Shown here piece by piece: positions 35,409 to 45,273 of a stretch of DNA of 64,000 bases. Positions within the stretch are counted from its first letter, which is position 1, and every line of letters begins with the position of its first letter. Under the pieces are notes generated by a model. The model saw only the letters and a program-made list of their open reading frames with translations. It made no database searches and had not been told where the DNA came from. This stretch comes from CAYVBE01 sp964572825 (GTDB lineage Bacteria > Planctomycetota > Brocadiia > SM23-32): positions 1-64,000 of the forward strand of contig CAZNGS010000004.1 of assembly GCA_964572825.1 (NCBI GenBank), given 5' to 3'. Both the position numbers and the translations under genes were made by a program.

Positions 35409-36387
35409 GATCCTGGCCTCCCCGCCGGGGCGGCCGTTCTGCTCCAGCCATTCCAGCACCTCCGCCAGGCTGGCCGTGGCCACGCAGATGCGGGTGTCCG
35501 CCGCGCCATAGTAGAGGCGAAGGGTATCGCAGTCGTCGGCGAGCGTCAGTCCGCAGGGGAAGACCACGTCGGGCACGTCGCCCGTTCTCTCGTAGTCGGG
35601 TCCGGGTCCGAAGATCCACTCGTCGCTCCGCAGCAGCACCTGGCGGGGGTCTTCCAGGTCCAGCAGCGCCGCTCCCAGGCGGTAGATGGCGCCGGACGCC
35701 GTGCTGCGGATGCCGTGGTAGAAGATCAGCCAGCCCCGGTCCGTCTCCAGGGGAGGCGTGGAGAGGCCGATCTTGCGCGCGTCCCAACCACGCGCCTCGC
35801 CGGGCTTCTATGAGGATGCGCGCCTCGCCCCAGTGTTTGAGGTCGGGGGACCAGGAGAGCCAGATGTGGGCGGGGTGGTCCAGGCTCATCGGCCGGTGGA
35901 TCATGGCCCATCGGTCGTCGAACTTCCGGGGGAACAGGGCCGCGTCCTTGTCGTCCGGGCTCAGGACCATGCCCAGCCGGGAGAAGTCCCGAAAATGCTC
36001 CGTGAAGGCCAGCGCAACGCCGGGGCCGCCCAGGGAATAGCAGGCATAACTGACGGCGTAGCGGTCCTTCTCCTCCAGCCATGTGATGCGCGGGTCCTCA
36101 ATGCCCCAGGTCTCCTCGGGGTAGTTCTCCGGGTCCGGCAGTAACGTGGGTTCGGAGTCGATTTCCCAGTCCGTCATGCCGTTCTCGGACCTTGCGGCGC
36201 AGAGATGGGAGATACCGCGCATGTCCTCGGCCCGGGCCAGCAGCAGGGTCTCGCCGGAGTGGAGCCGGACCGCGCCCGCGTTGAAGACGCTGTTGACCAT
36301 GTACGGCCACTGATCGGCGGTCAGGATGGGGTTGCGGCCGCTGCGTTTGAACAGATCGTGCCCTCGAGCTTTGCCTGGATCGTACAT
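35403..36387 (-). pseudogene. GH130 family protein, single frameshift (GH130-1)
   Basis: GH130 enzymes are inverting phosphorylases/hydrolases of beta-mannosides. From the ATG at 36387 the first 200 codons read well, including RSGRNPILTADQWPYMVNSV, WGIEDPRITWLEE and LFPRKFDDRWAMIHRP. The homology then moves to another frame (WDARKIGLSTPPLETDRGWL to the end at 35403). The shift is at about 35785-35788, where one extra A in cccaacca (versus ccc-acca) explains it. The total length of 985 bp is one over a multiple of three. Apart from this base the gene appears complete, so either a recent lesion or an assembly error is possible. It follows transketolase by 57 bp. Confidence 0.85.
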
Positions 36388-36444
36388 GTCTGTGGCAGCC
36401 TGAGCTTGCAGGAAAACGAACCAGAAACGGTAGAACGCGCGCTG

Positions 36445-38466
36445 TCAGCCGTCGGCCTGAAGGAGCGCAAGGGCCCGGTCGAAGACATTTTGTGGCGATA
36501 ACCCCAGCTCCTCCATGACTTCCTGGCCCGGTCCGGAGGCCCCGAAGCGCCGAAGGCCGATCACCTCGCCTTCATCTCCCACGTACCTTTCCCACCCCAT
36601 GGGCGAGCCGGCCTCCACGGCCAGGCGTTTGCGCACCGCCTGCGGCAAAACTGCGCGACGATACTCGGCGCTCTGCTGCTCGAAAAGCTCCCAGGACGGG
36701 AAGCTGACGGTCCGGACGCGCACGCCCCGGTCCGCCAGCATCCCGGCAGCCTCCAGTATGAGGTGCACCTCGGAGCCGCTGGCCATCAGGATGATCTGCG
36801 GTTCTCCACGCTCGGGGTCGGACAGCACGTAGGCGCCCTTGTCCAGGTTCCGTGCCGGGGGATATTCCCGGCGCTCCAGGACGGGCAATTTCTGCCGGCT
36901 GCACAGGATGGCCGTGGGACCCTGGCGGCTCATGAGGGCGCTTCGCCATGCCTGGATGGTCTCGTTCGCGTCGGCCGGCCGGATGACGGTCCAGTTGGGG
37001 ATGCAGCGCAGCGAAGCCAGGTGCTCGATAGGCTGATGAGTGGGGCCGTCTTCGCCCACACCGATGCTCTCGTGCGTGAACTGGTAGACGACCGGGCACT
37101 CCATCAGGCCGGCCAGCCGCAGGGAGGGTCGCGCGTAGTCCGCGAACACGGTGAAGGTGGAACCGTAGGCCCGCAGGCCGCCGTGGCGGTCGAGGCCGGA
37201 GCACGCGGCGGCCATGAGGTGTTCGCGAACGCCGAAGCGGATGTTCTGGGGCTTGAAATGGCCGGTGTCCATGCTCCGGCCGTCATCGGGCAGGGTCCTG
37301 GTGGAAGACCCCAGGTCGGCGCATCCGCCGACGAGGAACGGGCAATTCTTGCGGAGCACTTCCAGCGCGGCGCCGCCGGCGTTGCGCGTTGCCAGGGGGC
37401 CGTCCCCGGGCGCATAGACCGGCAGGCCCTCGTCCCAGCCCTCGGGCAGCTCCCCGTCCCGGGCGGCGCGCCACCGGGCCGCCTCTTCCCGGTACTGTTC
37501 GGCGTATCGCTCGAATGTTCTCTGCCATTCGTCCTGGGCCTTTCGGCCCTGCTCGGCCGCCTCAGCGAACCGCTGCCGAACACCGTCGGGCACCAGGAAC
37601 ATCGCGTCCTCCGGCCAGCCGAGGTTCCGTTTGGTCTCCCGCATCTGTTCGGCATCCAGTGGGGCTCCGTGTGCCCTGTGGGTGTCCTGGACCGGGCTGG
37701 CGTAGCCGATGTGGGTCGTGCACACGATCAGGGAAGGCCGGTCGGCCTCGGCGCGGGCCTCTCCGATGGCAGCGGCGACGCCGTCCACGTCCGTGGTGGC
37801 TTCCTCGACGCGGCAGACGTGCCAGCCGTAGGCCCGGAAGCGGGCGGCCGTGTCGTCGGTAAACCACCCGGCGGTGGGGCCTTCCAGCGAGATGTCGTTG
37901 TCGTCGTAGAGCACGATCAGTTTTCCGAGGCCGAGGTGGCCTGCCAGCGAGCCGGCCTCGTGACTGATGCCCTCCATCATGTCCCCGTCACTGGCCAGCA
38001 CGTAGGTGAAGTGGTCCACGATCCGATAGTCGGGCCGGTTGAACTGGCTGGCCAGGTGGCGCTCGGCAATGGCCAGGCCCACGGCGTTGCCCAGCCCCTG
38101 GCCCAGCGGACCGGTGGTGACCTCGACGCCCGGGGCGCAGTCCGCTTCCGGATGGCCGGGCGTCATGCTGCCGAACTGGCGGAAATCTTTCAGCTCTTCC
38201 ATCGGCAGATCGTACCCGCTCAGGTGCAGCAGGCTGTAGAGCAGCGCCGAGGCGTGTCCGGCGGACAGGACGAAGCGGTCGCGGTCCGGCCAGTCCGGAT
38301 CGCCCGGGTTGAACTTCAGGAACCGCGTCCAGAGGGCGTAACCGATGGCCGCACAGCCCAGCGGTGCGCCGGGATGCCCGGAGTCGGCCGCGTGCACCAT
38401 GTCGATCGACAGCGTCCGGATGGTGTTGACGCACAGATCGTCGATGTCCATCTCTTCCAGCGACAT
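36445..38466 (-). CDS. tkt: transketolase
   Basis: This thiamine-diphosphate enzyme of the pentose phosphate/Calvin pathways transfers two-carbon ketol units. It is 673 residues. The ATG at 38466 has GGGAG seven bases upstream. Key regions are DMVHAADSGHPGAPLGCAAI (about 22-41), GHPEADCAPGVEVTTGPLGQ (about 110-129), the ThDP/Mg motif ASDGDMMEGISHEAGSLAGH, then YDDNDISLEG, the pyrimidine-domain RFGVREHLMAA and FTHESIGVGEDGPTHQPIEH. The open frame continues for a thousand codons upstream, but only as the antisense of copA. GH130-1 lies 57 bp downstream on the same strand, so co-transcription is likely. Confidence 0.96.
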   Translation of the reverse strand: MSLEEMDIDDLCVNTIRTLSIDMVHAADSGHPGAPLGCAAIGYALWTRFLKFNPGDPDWPDRDRFVLSAGHASALLYSLLHLSGYDLPMEELKDFRQFGSMTPGHPEADCAPGVEVTTGPLGQGLGNAVGLAIAERHLASQFNRPDYRIVDHFTYVLASDGDMMEGISHEAGSLAGHLGLGKLIVLYDDNDISLEGPTAGWFTDDTAARFRAYGWHVCRVEEATTDVDGVAAAIGEARAEADRPSLIVCTTHIGYASPVQDTHRAHGAPLDAEQMRETKRNLGWPEDAMFLVPDGVRQRFAEAAEQGRKAQDEWQRTFERYAEQYREEAARWRAARDGELPEGWDEGLPVYAPGDGPLATRNAGGAALEVLRKNCPFLVGGCADLGSSTRTLPDDGRSMDTGHFKPQNIRFGVREHLMAAACSGLDRHGGLRAYGSTFTVFADYARPSLRLAGLMECPVVYQFTHESIGVGEDGPTHQPIEHLASLRCIPNWTVIRPADANETIQAWRSALMSRQGPTAILCSRQKLPVLERREYPPARNLDKGAYVLSDPERGEPQIILMASGSEVHLILEAAGMLADRGVRVRTVSFPSWELFEQQSAEYRRAVLPQAVRKRLAVEAGSPMGWERYVGDEGEVIGLRRFGASGPGQEVMEELGLSPQNVFDRALALLQADG

Positions 38467-38628
38467 TTCGTGCTCCCTGCCATCTGATTCAGGTGAGAAG
38501 GTCGGCTGATAGGCGCGGGATTTCCGGCTGCGCCGACAGGCACAGCGGAATATACTAAAGGATGAGCGAGTTGTGTTCCAGTTCCGCCGCTTACGCGCGG
38601 CGGGCACGACGTGAAAGGGGGCGGAATC

Positions 38629-41256
38629 ATGACCATTGATCCGGTCTGCGGTATGGAGGTGGGGCCGGAGGATGCTGCCGGGAGGAGCGAATACCGGGGG
38701 GAAACCTACTATTTCTGCAACCCGCGGTGCAAAGAGCGTTTCGACGCGGATCCGGCGCAGTTCGTGGGTGCGTCGCAGGAACAGGAGCAGGGCGGGGCGG
38801 AAACGATTCAGCTTCCCATTGAGGGGATGACCTGCGCCTCCTGCGCCCAAACGGTGGAGAAAGCGCTCCGGGCGTTGGCCGGGGTCGAGGACGTCACGGT
38901 CAACCTCGCCATCGAAGAGGCGCAGGTTACGTACGATCCCTCGCGGACCGACCGGCAAGAGATGGCCCGTGCCGTGCGGGAGGCGGGCTACGACGTGGGC
39001 GAGCAGGGGTGGCAGTGCGTCCTCTCGATCAGCGACATGAGTTGCGAGTCCTGTGCTCAGACCATCGGCCGCGCCCTCAGGAAGCGGGACGGCGTCCTCG
39101 CCGCCGAGGTAAGCTTTGCCACCGGCCGGGCGGAAGTCCGCCACGACCCGGGGGTGATCGGGCCGCAGGAGCTGGTGCAGGCGGTCGCCGACGCTGGCTA
39201 CACCGCCCGGCTGGGCGAGGCGGAGACCGACCGCAGCCTCCAGCAGATGCACACGGCCCGTCGTCGCATGTGGCTGGCCTGGGTTGTGACCGGGCCCATG
39301 ATTCTGCTGATGATCCCGTTCATGCTCGAGCTGGAAGCTCTGGAGGATTTCCGCGTCTATTATGAGTGGGCGATGGTCGTCCTGGCCGTTCCCGTGCTCT
39401 TCGTGGCCGGTCTGAACACCTACCGCAGCGCGTGGAAGGCACTGACCAACCTCTCGCCCAACATGGACGTTCTCATCCTGCTGGGCAGCGGCTCCGCCTT
39501 CGTCACCGGCCCGCTCAGCCTGCTCCGGCTGGGCGTTCACAATTACGCCGGCGTGGGGGCCATGATCATGGCCTTTCACCTGACGGGCCGCTATGTCGAA
39601 GCCAGGGCCAGGGGGCGAGCGAGCAAGGCCATCCGGAAGTTGCTGGAGCTGGGCGCCAAGACCGCCCGCATCCTCCGAGACGGCCAGGAGGTAGAGGTCC
39701 CCGTGGACCAGATCGAGGTGGACGACGTCATGGTGGTCAGGCCGGGCGAGAAGATACCCACCGACGGAGTGGTCGTGCGGGGGCGCAGTTCCGTGGACGA
39801 GTCGATGGCGACCGGCGAGTCCGTGCCGGTGACCAGGCAGGAGGGCGACGAGGTGATCGGAGCCACCGTCAACCAGGAGGGCCTGTTGAGGGTGAGGGCC
39901 ACCCGGGTGGGCGAGGAGACCTTCCTGGCGAACGTGGTGCGCATGGTCCGCCAGGCCCAGAGCAGCCGCGTGCCCATTCAGGCGTTCGCGGACCGCGTGA
40001 CGGCTTACTTCGTTCCCGCGGTCATCGGGCTGTCCGTGCTGACCCTTCTGGTCTGGCTCATCTTCCAGGAGCCGCTGGGCCGGTGGGCAACGTTCGCGCA
40101 CCAGTTCATCCCCTGGATCAACCCTGAGGTGGAGGCTGTTTCGCTGGCCATCTTCGCCGCTGTGGCGGTCATGGTCATCGCCTGTCCCTGCGCGCTGGGG
40201 CTGGCCACCCCCACCGCCCTGATGGTGGGAAGCGGCATGGGCGCCCAGAACGGCATCCTGATTCGGTCCGGTGAGGCAATCCAGGCGATGAAGGACATCC
40301 ACACCATCCTGCTCGACAAAACCGGCACCCTCACGAAGGGCCAGCCCGAGGTGACGGATCTCGTAGGGGTCAGTGACATCGAGGAGGCGGAGATGCTGCG
40401 CGTTGCGGCCTCGCTGGAGAGCGCCAGCGAGCATCCGCTGGCCCGGGCCATCCTGCGGCGGGCGCAAGACGAGGAATTGGACCTGGCAGAGCCGGAGGAC
40501 TTCGAGGCCGTCAGCGGCAAGGGCGTGCGCGGTGTCCTGGGCGGACAGCGGGCGCTGGTCGGGACGCCGGCCCTCCTGCAGGCGGAGGGTGTGGACGTCG
40601 GGCCGGTCGAGGAGGCCCGCGCAAGGCTCCAGGCCGAGGCCAAGACGGCCGTCCTGGTGGCGCGGGCGGGAGATGTCATCGGACTCATCGGGATCGCGGA
40701 CACTCTCAAGGAGGACTCCGCCCGGGCAGTCGCCCGGCTGAAGGAAATGGGTTTCGAGGTGGTCATGATCACGGGAGACAATGAGCGCACGGCCCGGGCC
40801 ATAGCCGACCTGGTGGGCATCGACCGGGTGCTGGCCGAAGTCCTGCCCGAACGCAAGGCCCGCGAGGTGGAGCGCCTGCAGGGCGAGGTGGGCCGCGTGG
40901 CCATGGTGGGGGATGGCATCAACGACGCCCCGGCGCTGGCGCAGGCGGACGTGGGAATAGCGCTGGGCACGGGAACCGACATTGCGATCGAGAGCGGCGA
41001 CATCACGCTGGTCCGCGGCGAACTGGGCGCCGTGGTGAGCGCCGTGAAACTCAGCCGGGCCACCTTCCGCAAGATCAAGCAGAACTTGTTCTGGGCCTTC
41101 GGCTACAATATCATTGCCATTCCCGCGGCCATGCTGGGCCTGCTGCATCCGGCCATCGCTGAGGCCGCCATGGCCTTCAGTTCCGTCAGTGTGGTCTCCA
41201 ACTCCACGCTCCTGCGCCGCGCCGACATCAGCCCCGACGGAGAAGACAGAGCATGA
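38629..41256 (+). CDS. copA: copper-translocating P1B-type ATPase with YHS and two HMA domains
   Basis: This 875-residue Cu(I) efflux pump of the inner membrane starts at the ATG at 38629 behind an AAAGGGGG site. Domain order: a YHS metal-chaperone-like domain (1-45; VCGMEV and FCNPRC); HMA1 with C69/C72 (GMTCASC); HMA2 with C139/C142 (DMSCESC); then the transporter core with TGES in MATGESVPV, the transmembrane Cu site CPC at 519-521, phosphorylated D563 in DKTGTLT, SEHPLA and GDGINDAPAL. All catalytic motifs are intact. Its stop overlaps the amidohydrolase start by four bases. Confidence 0.95.
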   Translation: MTIDPVCGMEVGPEDAAGRSEYRGETYYFCNPRCKERFDADPAQFVGASQEQEQGGAETIQLPIEGMTCASCAQTVEKALRALAGVEDVTVNLAIEEAQVTYDPSRTDRQEMARAVREAGYDVGEQGWQCVLSISDMSCESCAQTIGRALRKRDGVLAAEVSFATGRAEVRHDPGVIGPQELVQAVADAGYTARLGEAETDRSLQQMHTARRRMWLAWVVTGPMILLMIPFMLELEALEDFRVYYEWAMVVLAVPVLFVAGLNTYRSAWKALTNLSPNMDVLILLGSGSAFVTGPLSLLRLGVHNYAGVGAMIMAFHLTGRYVEARARGRASKAIRKLLELGAKTARILRDGQEVEVPVDQIEVDDVMVVRPGEKIPTDGVVVRGRSSVDESMATGESVPVTRQEGDEVIGATVNQEGLLRVRATRVGEETFLANVVRMVRQAQSSRVPIQAFADRVTAYFVPAVIGLSVLTLLVWLIFQEPLGRWATFAHQFIPWINPEVEAVSLAIFAAVAVMVIACPCALGLATPTALMVGSGMGAQNGILIRSGEAIQAMKDIHTILLDKTGTLTKGQPEVTDLVGVSDIEEAEMLRVAASLESASEHPLARAILRRAQDEELDLAEPEDFEAVSGKGVRGVLGGQRALVGTPALLQAEGVDVGPVEEARARLQAEAKTAVLVARAGDVIGLIGIADTLKEDSARAVARLKEMGFEVVMITGDNERTARAIADLVGIDRVLAEVLPERKAREVERLQGEVGRVAMVGDGINDAPALAQADVGIALGTGTDIAIESGDITLVRGELGAVVSAVKLSRATFRKIKQNLFWAFGYNIIAIPAAMLGLLHPAIAEAAMAFSSVSVVSNSTLLRRADISPDGEDRA

Positions 41257-42053
41257 TCGTTGATTTCCACGCCCACGCGTTCCCGGACGACCTGGCCGAC
41301 CGGGCCATCGAGACGTTGAACGGGCAGATCCCCCGCCACGCATGGGCCGTCCTGGACGGCACCGTTTCTGACCTGTTGCGCTCCATGGATGAGGCGGGCA
41401 TCGAGCGGAGCGTCATCGCCTCCATCGCCACCAAGCCGAGTCAGACCGCGTCCATCCTGCGCTGGTCCGGGACCATCCGGGGCGAGCGGATCATTCCCTT
41501 CGGCTCGGTGCACCCGGAGAGCGCGGACCCGGCGGAGGACGTGGCCAGGATAGCAGACGCCGGGCTGCGGGGCGTGAAGCTGCATGCCATGTACCAGGAT
41601 TTCACGGTGGACGAGCGGCGCATGTGGCCGATCTATGAGGCGATCGCCGGGCGAGGGCTCATCCTGCTGTTCCACGCGGGCCGGGACGTGGCCTTCCCCC
41701 TGGATGACCATCGAGCGGCGCCGGGACGGATTCTCGGGGTGCACCGCGCCTTCCCCGGGATGCGGGTCGTGGCGGCGCACATGGGCGGATGGAAGATGTG
41801 GAACGAGGTTGCCGAGACCCTGGCCGGGGAGGATGTCTGGCTGGAGACTTCCTACAGCTTCGGAATGGGTGCCGAGGGGGCCCTGGGCGAGATCATCGGG
41901 CGGCATCCCCGGGAGAGAATCCTGTTCGGCACCGACAGCCCGTGGACCGATCAGGCGCAGACGCTGCGCCTTGTCAGGCAGGCCTTTCCCGACGCGGAGA
42001 CACAGCGGATGGTTTTGTGGGAGAACGCGGAACGGCTGCTCGGCCCGGGATGA
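41253..42053 (+). CDS. amidohydrolase family metal-dependent hydrolase
   Basis: This 266-residue TIM-barrel protein is of the amidohydrolase-2 type. The N-terminal metal motif is HxH (FHAHAF, H6 and H8). Other metal-ligand candidates are K/H in GVKLHAMYQDF, FHAG, AAHMGGW, and a terminal aspartate in ILFGTDSPW. The reaction is hydrolysis or decarboxylation of an unknown small molecule. The start overlaps the copA stop by four bases (ATGA), so the two are translationally coupled even though no functional link to copper is obvious. It converges with the SdiA-regulated-like gene, with 10 bp between stops. Confidence 0.82.
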   Translation: MIVDFHAHAFPDDLADRAIETLNGQIPRHAWAVLDGTVSDLLRSMDEAGIERSVIASIATKPSQTASILRWSGTIRGERIIPFGSVHPESADPAEDVARIADAGLRGVKLHAMYQDFTVDERRMWPIYEAIAGRGLILLFHAGRDVAFPLDDHRAAPGRILGVHRAFPGMRVVAAHMGGWKMWNEVAETLAGEDVWLETSYSFGMGAEGALGEIIGRHPRERILFGTDSPWTDQAQTLRLVRQAFPDAETQRMVLWENAERLLGPG

Positions 42054-42063
42054 CCGGGGGTCT

Positions 42064-42927
42064 TCAGTCCGGCCAGAGCGGCCGTATCTTGACCAGCCCT
42101 CCCGAATCCTGGGCGATGTACATCATCCCCTCATCGTCGATGCACAGGCCTTCCTGGTCCCTGCCCGAGATGGTGTAGGTGCGCACCGGGCTGCCCCGGA
42201 GTGTGAACTTGATCAGCACGTTATTGGTGTCGCTGACGGCCAGGAGGTGAGCCGTTGAGGCATCGTACCAGAGGGCGCTGATATCTATAACATTTGGGTA
42301 GAACCAGTTGACGATGCGAATCGGGGCATCTGCGTTGTGAGCGGCCAGCGGCAGTTCGACTTCCACGATCACGGATTTCTCCTCACCCGGCTCCAGGGTG
42401 AAGCTTTGATTGGCGACAAAGAACGCCCCTCCGTGAGCATTCCGGGGATCCGGCACGAAGCAGATGGCCTCGATTCCCTGTCCCCCCGGTTTGAACAGCT
42501 CGAAGTCGCCCACTGACCGGGGCAGGGCGAACTCACGCGTAATATCGAGAGTCTCCGGGTCCACCTCGAGTATCTTCTCTTCCCCCTCCACCGCTACATA
42601 AAGAAGCCCCGAGGCAGGCACGCAGGTCACCCCCTCCAGGTCCGCGCCGGCGCGCAGGACCCGCTGGTGGAGGATCTCCCCCTCCCTGCTAAGTTCGGCG
42701 ATATCCCCCTCGTCGCCCACGAGGAACAGAGTTCCCCGGACCGGGTGGAAGGTCAGACCCGAAGGTTCGTTGAAAGGCACCCCAAGTATATCACCCACCC
42801 ATTCGTAAGGCAGCACAACCGAGCGCGGATCCCGCACTGGCCGGCGGCCGGTGCAGGCGCAGCCCGCGCAAGCCAGGAAGATTCCTGCAACAGCACCGAC
42901 CGTTACCATCGAGCGCCAGGCCTTCAA
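42064..42927 (-). CDS. exported SdiA-regulated-domain-like beta-propeller protein
   Basis: This protein is 287 residues when started at the TTG at 42927, which has AAGGGG seven bases upstream and gives a proper signal peptide (MKAWRSMVTVGAVAGIFLAC). Longer starts lack both features; an ATG six codons further in is the alternative. Cysteines near the cleavage region (LACAGCACTG) hint at a lipoprotein, but the lipobox is not clean. The mature part resembles the SdiA-regulated/phytase-like propeller family (FNEPSGLTFHPVRGTLFLVG; ADLEGVTCVPASGLLYVAVE; GIEAICFVPDP; QEGLCIDDEGMMYIAQDSGG). It is probably periplasmic. The ligand is unknown. Confidence 0.72.
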   Translation of the reverse strand: MKAWRSMVTVGAVAGIFLACAGCACTGRRPVRDPRSVVLPYEWVGDILGVPFNEPSGLTFHPVRGTLFLVGDEGDIAELSREGEILHQRVLRAGADLEGVTCVPASGLLYVAVEGEEKILEVDPETLDITREFALPRSVGDFELFKPGGQGIEAICFVPDPRNAHGGAFFVANQSFTLEPGEEKSVIVEVELPLAAHNADAPIRIVNWFYPNVIDISALWYDASTAHLLAVSDTNNVLIKFTLRGSPVRTYTISGRDQEGLCIDDEGMMYIAQDSGGLVKIRPLWPD

Positions 42928-43109
42928 ATCTTTTCCCCTTGCCAGAGCCGATGGGTCGGACGCACCGCAGTGCACGGGTGCGTTCGCGTCCGCTCCCCGC
43001 TGAAAACCCAGATTATAGCCGGCCTGGCTTCCCGTTGGAAACGGAAAAGAGGCCGCCCTCATGGCCATTCAACTATCGGCCTTCCGTGTCGTTCACGGGC
43101 TCCCGGGCA

Positions 43110-43138
43110 TTGCCACGTGGGCGGAGAGGCATTATACT
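43110..43138 (+). promoter_or_regulatory. promoter for the DUF362 gene
   Basis: TTGCCA, 17 bp, TATACT, ending 71 bp before the ATG at 43210. Confidence 0.55.
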
Positions 43139-43209
43139 GATATGTGAGGCGGTGAGGTTGGAAGGACATGACCCGATTCTGGCTGAGTGAAATGTGGAAG
43201 GGAGACGCA

Positions 43210-44325
43210 ATGTCCGAGAAGGCACTTTCGCGCAGGGGTTTTCTGAGGACAACGGCGGCGGGGGCTCTCGCTCTGGGGGCGTTGCCGACCATCATCACGC
43301 CGCGCAGGGCGGAGGCATATCAACCGGGAGCGCCGATCCATCCGAACATGGACCCCCTCCGTGTGGTTGGATTGCACGCCCCGGCGATGACGACTTCCCC
43401 GGCTGTGCCCCCGGAATGGGCGGCGCAGGAGAAGCTGGTTGCCCCCAACGTCGTGCAGCAGAACGTCCACCGCCTGGCGATGGCCCTGGCCGAGGAGAGT
43501 TCTGAGGAAAAGGCGTGGAACAAGCTCATCGTCAAGCCGGCGGACAAGGGCTGGGGCGACGTCCTGGTGGCCATCAAGACCAACAACATCTGCCACCAGC
43601 ACACCCACAGCCCGGTGATGGCAACGGTGTGCCACGCGCTGACGGACGTGCTGGGCGTGAATCCCCGGAACATCACGATCTACGACGCCAAGCACGGCGG
43701 CAACATGTCCAGAAGCACGCCGTTCAAGGGGCTGCCGGACGGTGTACGGGTGGCCGACAAGTGGGGCGGCTTCAGTGCCAAAACGACCGTCCCCGCTCCC
43801 TACCTGGATGGAAACGCGGAGCGGTCCTGCCTCGAGCACCTGGTGAACGGGACCGTGGACATCCTGATCAACATCGCCATGTGCAAGGGCCACGGCGGGC
43901 AGTTTGGCGGCTTCACACTGTCCATGAAGAATCACTTCGGCACCTTCGATCCGCAGCCGGGTCACGGGGAAGGCGGCGGCGCAGACTACGTGATCGGCAT
44001 CAACAAAAGCCCCGAGGTCCTGGGTGCGACGGACCCTCGCACGGGACGAGTCCTCTTCCCGCGGCAGCAACTGGTGCTGATCGACGCCCTGTGGGCCAGC
44101 GGAGGGGGTGGGCCGTGCGCGCGCCCGAGCGACCAGCTCAACACGCTGGTGATGGGCACCTTCGGCCCGGCCGTGGACTACGTGGTGGCCACGAAGGTCC
44201 GCCAGGAGAGGATGGGCTGGCGCATCAACCAGCAGGTGGCGGACCGCTTCCTGGCGGAGTTCGGTTTCAGCAACGAAGACCTGCCCCAGGGTGGCCGGTT
44301 GATCGATGCCGCGGCGATCGCGTGA
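43210..44325 (+). CDS. Tat-exported DUF362 domain protein
   Basis: This 371-residue protein starts at the ATG at 43210 behind AAGGGAGA. The N-terminus has a twin-arginine signal (LSRRGFLRTTAAGALALGAL, cleavage near AEA-Y), so a folded protein is exported. The rest matches the DUF362 family (VLVAIKTNNICHQHTHSPVM; ITIYDAKHGG; LINIAMCKGHGGQFGGFTLS; MKNHFGTF; LVLIDALWA). The family often accompanies ferredoxin domains, but no 4Fe-4S cysteine cluster is visible here. The biochemical role is unknown; Tat export suggests a bound cofactor. It converges with GH130-2, with 6 bp between stops. Confidence 0.82.
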   Translation: MSEKALSRRGFLRTTAAGALALGALPTIITPRRAEAYQPGAPIHPNMDPLRVVGLHAPAMTTSPAVPPEWAAQEKLVAPNVVQQNVHRLAMALAEESSEEKAWNKLIVKPADKGWGDVLVAIKTNNICHQHTHSPVMATVCHALTDVLGVNPRNITIYDAKHGGNMSRSTPFKGLPDGVRVADKWGGFSAKTTVPAPYLDGNAERSCLEHLVNGTVDILINIAMCKGHGGQFGGFTLSMKNHFGTFDPQPGHGEGGGADYVIGINKSPEVLGATDPRTGRVLFPRQQLVLIDALWASGGGGPCARPSDQLNTLVMGTFGPAVDYVVATKVRQERMGWRINQQVADRFLAEFGFSNEDLPQGGRLIDAAAIA

Positions 44326-44331
44326 GGACGC

Positions 44332-45273
44332 TCAGTCGGGCCCTTCCAGGGCCACGCTCACCAGTTCGTCCAGCGTGCTGGTGGCCACACAGAAGCACGT
44401 GTCCGCGGCACCATAGTAGACCTTCAGGCTGCCGTCCTGCTCGGGGATCGCAGCGGACGGATAGACGACGTTGTTGATGTCGCCGATCCGCTCGTAATCG
44501 GTGCGGGGCGCCAGAACGGGGATGGGGCTGCGGCCCAGCACCACGGAGGGGTCCTCCAGGTCCAGCACCACGACCCCGGCGCGATAGATGGGGCCCCCGC
44601 CGGTCATCTTGATCCCGTGGTATATCTCCAGCCAGCCCCGGGGGGTTTCGATGGGCGTTGTGGAGCCGCCCACGCGATAAGAGTCCCAGTAGCCGGGCCG
44701 GGGCGAGACCAGCACGCGGCTCTCGCCCCAGTGCAGCAGGTCGTCCGAGAAAGATATCCAGATGCGCCCGATGTCGTTGCCCACCGGCCGGTCCAGCCGC
44801 GCGTAGCGCCCGTTTATCTTCCGGGGGAAAAGTATCCCGTCCTTATTGCCCGGTTCGCTGATGATACCGAGCCGTTTGAAGGACATGAGGTCTTCGGTGC
44901 GCGCCAGCGCCATCACCGGGCCGTAACCGCTGAAAGCGGTGTAGGTGACGTAGACGGTGCCTTCCAGGACGGTAATGCGGGGGTCCTCCACGCCGGCCAC
45001 TTCGTATTTCTGCATGTGGCCTTCCGTGGCCGGCGTCATGACGGGCAACTCCTCCAGCTCGAAATCGTAGCCGTCCCGGCTGCGGCCCAGCGCGAAGACC
45101 GAGTATCCGTGCTGCCCCTCCACCCGCAGCAGTATGCGGTACGCGCCGTCCAGCTTGACGGCCGACCCGTTGAACACCGTGTTGCAGGTGAAGGGGATGT
45201 CGGCTGCGGTGATGAGGGGGTTACCCGCGTGGCGCCGCAGGATATCCTGTTCGACCAGCCAGGGCATGCTCAT
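44332..45273 (-). CDS. GH130 family glycoside phosphorylase/hydrolase (GH130-2)
   Basis: This 313-residue five-bladed propeller enzyme is of the GH130 type, expected to act on beta-mannosides. Conserved blocks are RHAGNPLITAADIPFTCNTV, the active-site loop AGVEDPRITVLEG (E-D-P-R intact), ILFPRKINGRYARLDRP, YWDSYRVGGSTTPIETPRGW, and DYERIGDINNVVYP. The ATG at 45273 overlaps the stop of GH130-3 by four bases (ATGA), so translation is coupled. There is no signal peptide; it is probably cytoplasmic. Phosphorylase versus hydrolase activity cannot be told without modelling of the phosphate-binding residues. Confidence 0.87.
   Translation of the reverse strand: MSMPWLVEQDILRRHAGNPLITAADIPFTCNTVFNGSAVKLDGAYRILLRVEGQHGYSVFALGRSRDGYDFELEELPVMTPATEGHMQKYEVAGVEDPRITVLEGTVYVTYTAFSGYGPVMALARTEDLMSFKRLGIISEPGNKDGILFPRKINGRYARLDRPVGNDIGRIWISFSDDLLHWGESRVLVSPRPGYWDSYRVGGSTTPIETPRGWLEIYHGIKMTGGGPIYRAGVVVLDLEDPSVVLGRSPIPVLAPRTDYERIGDINNVVYPSAAIPEQDGSLKVYYGAADTCFCVATSTLDELVSVALEGPD

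Noticed and set aside
38467..41343. Upstream half of a 1632-codon open frame on the minus strand continuing from transketolase
   Set aside because: It is the exact antisense of copA, whose frame has every P1B-ATPase motif; the transketolase ATG at 38466 has a proper ribosome site.
41253..42053. Copper-related role for the amidohydrolase
   Set aside because: Only gene overlap supports it; metal motifs fit a general amidohydrolase.
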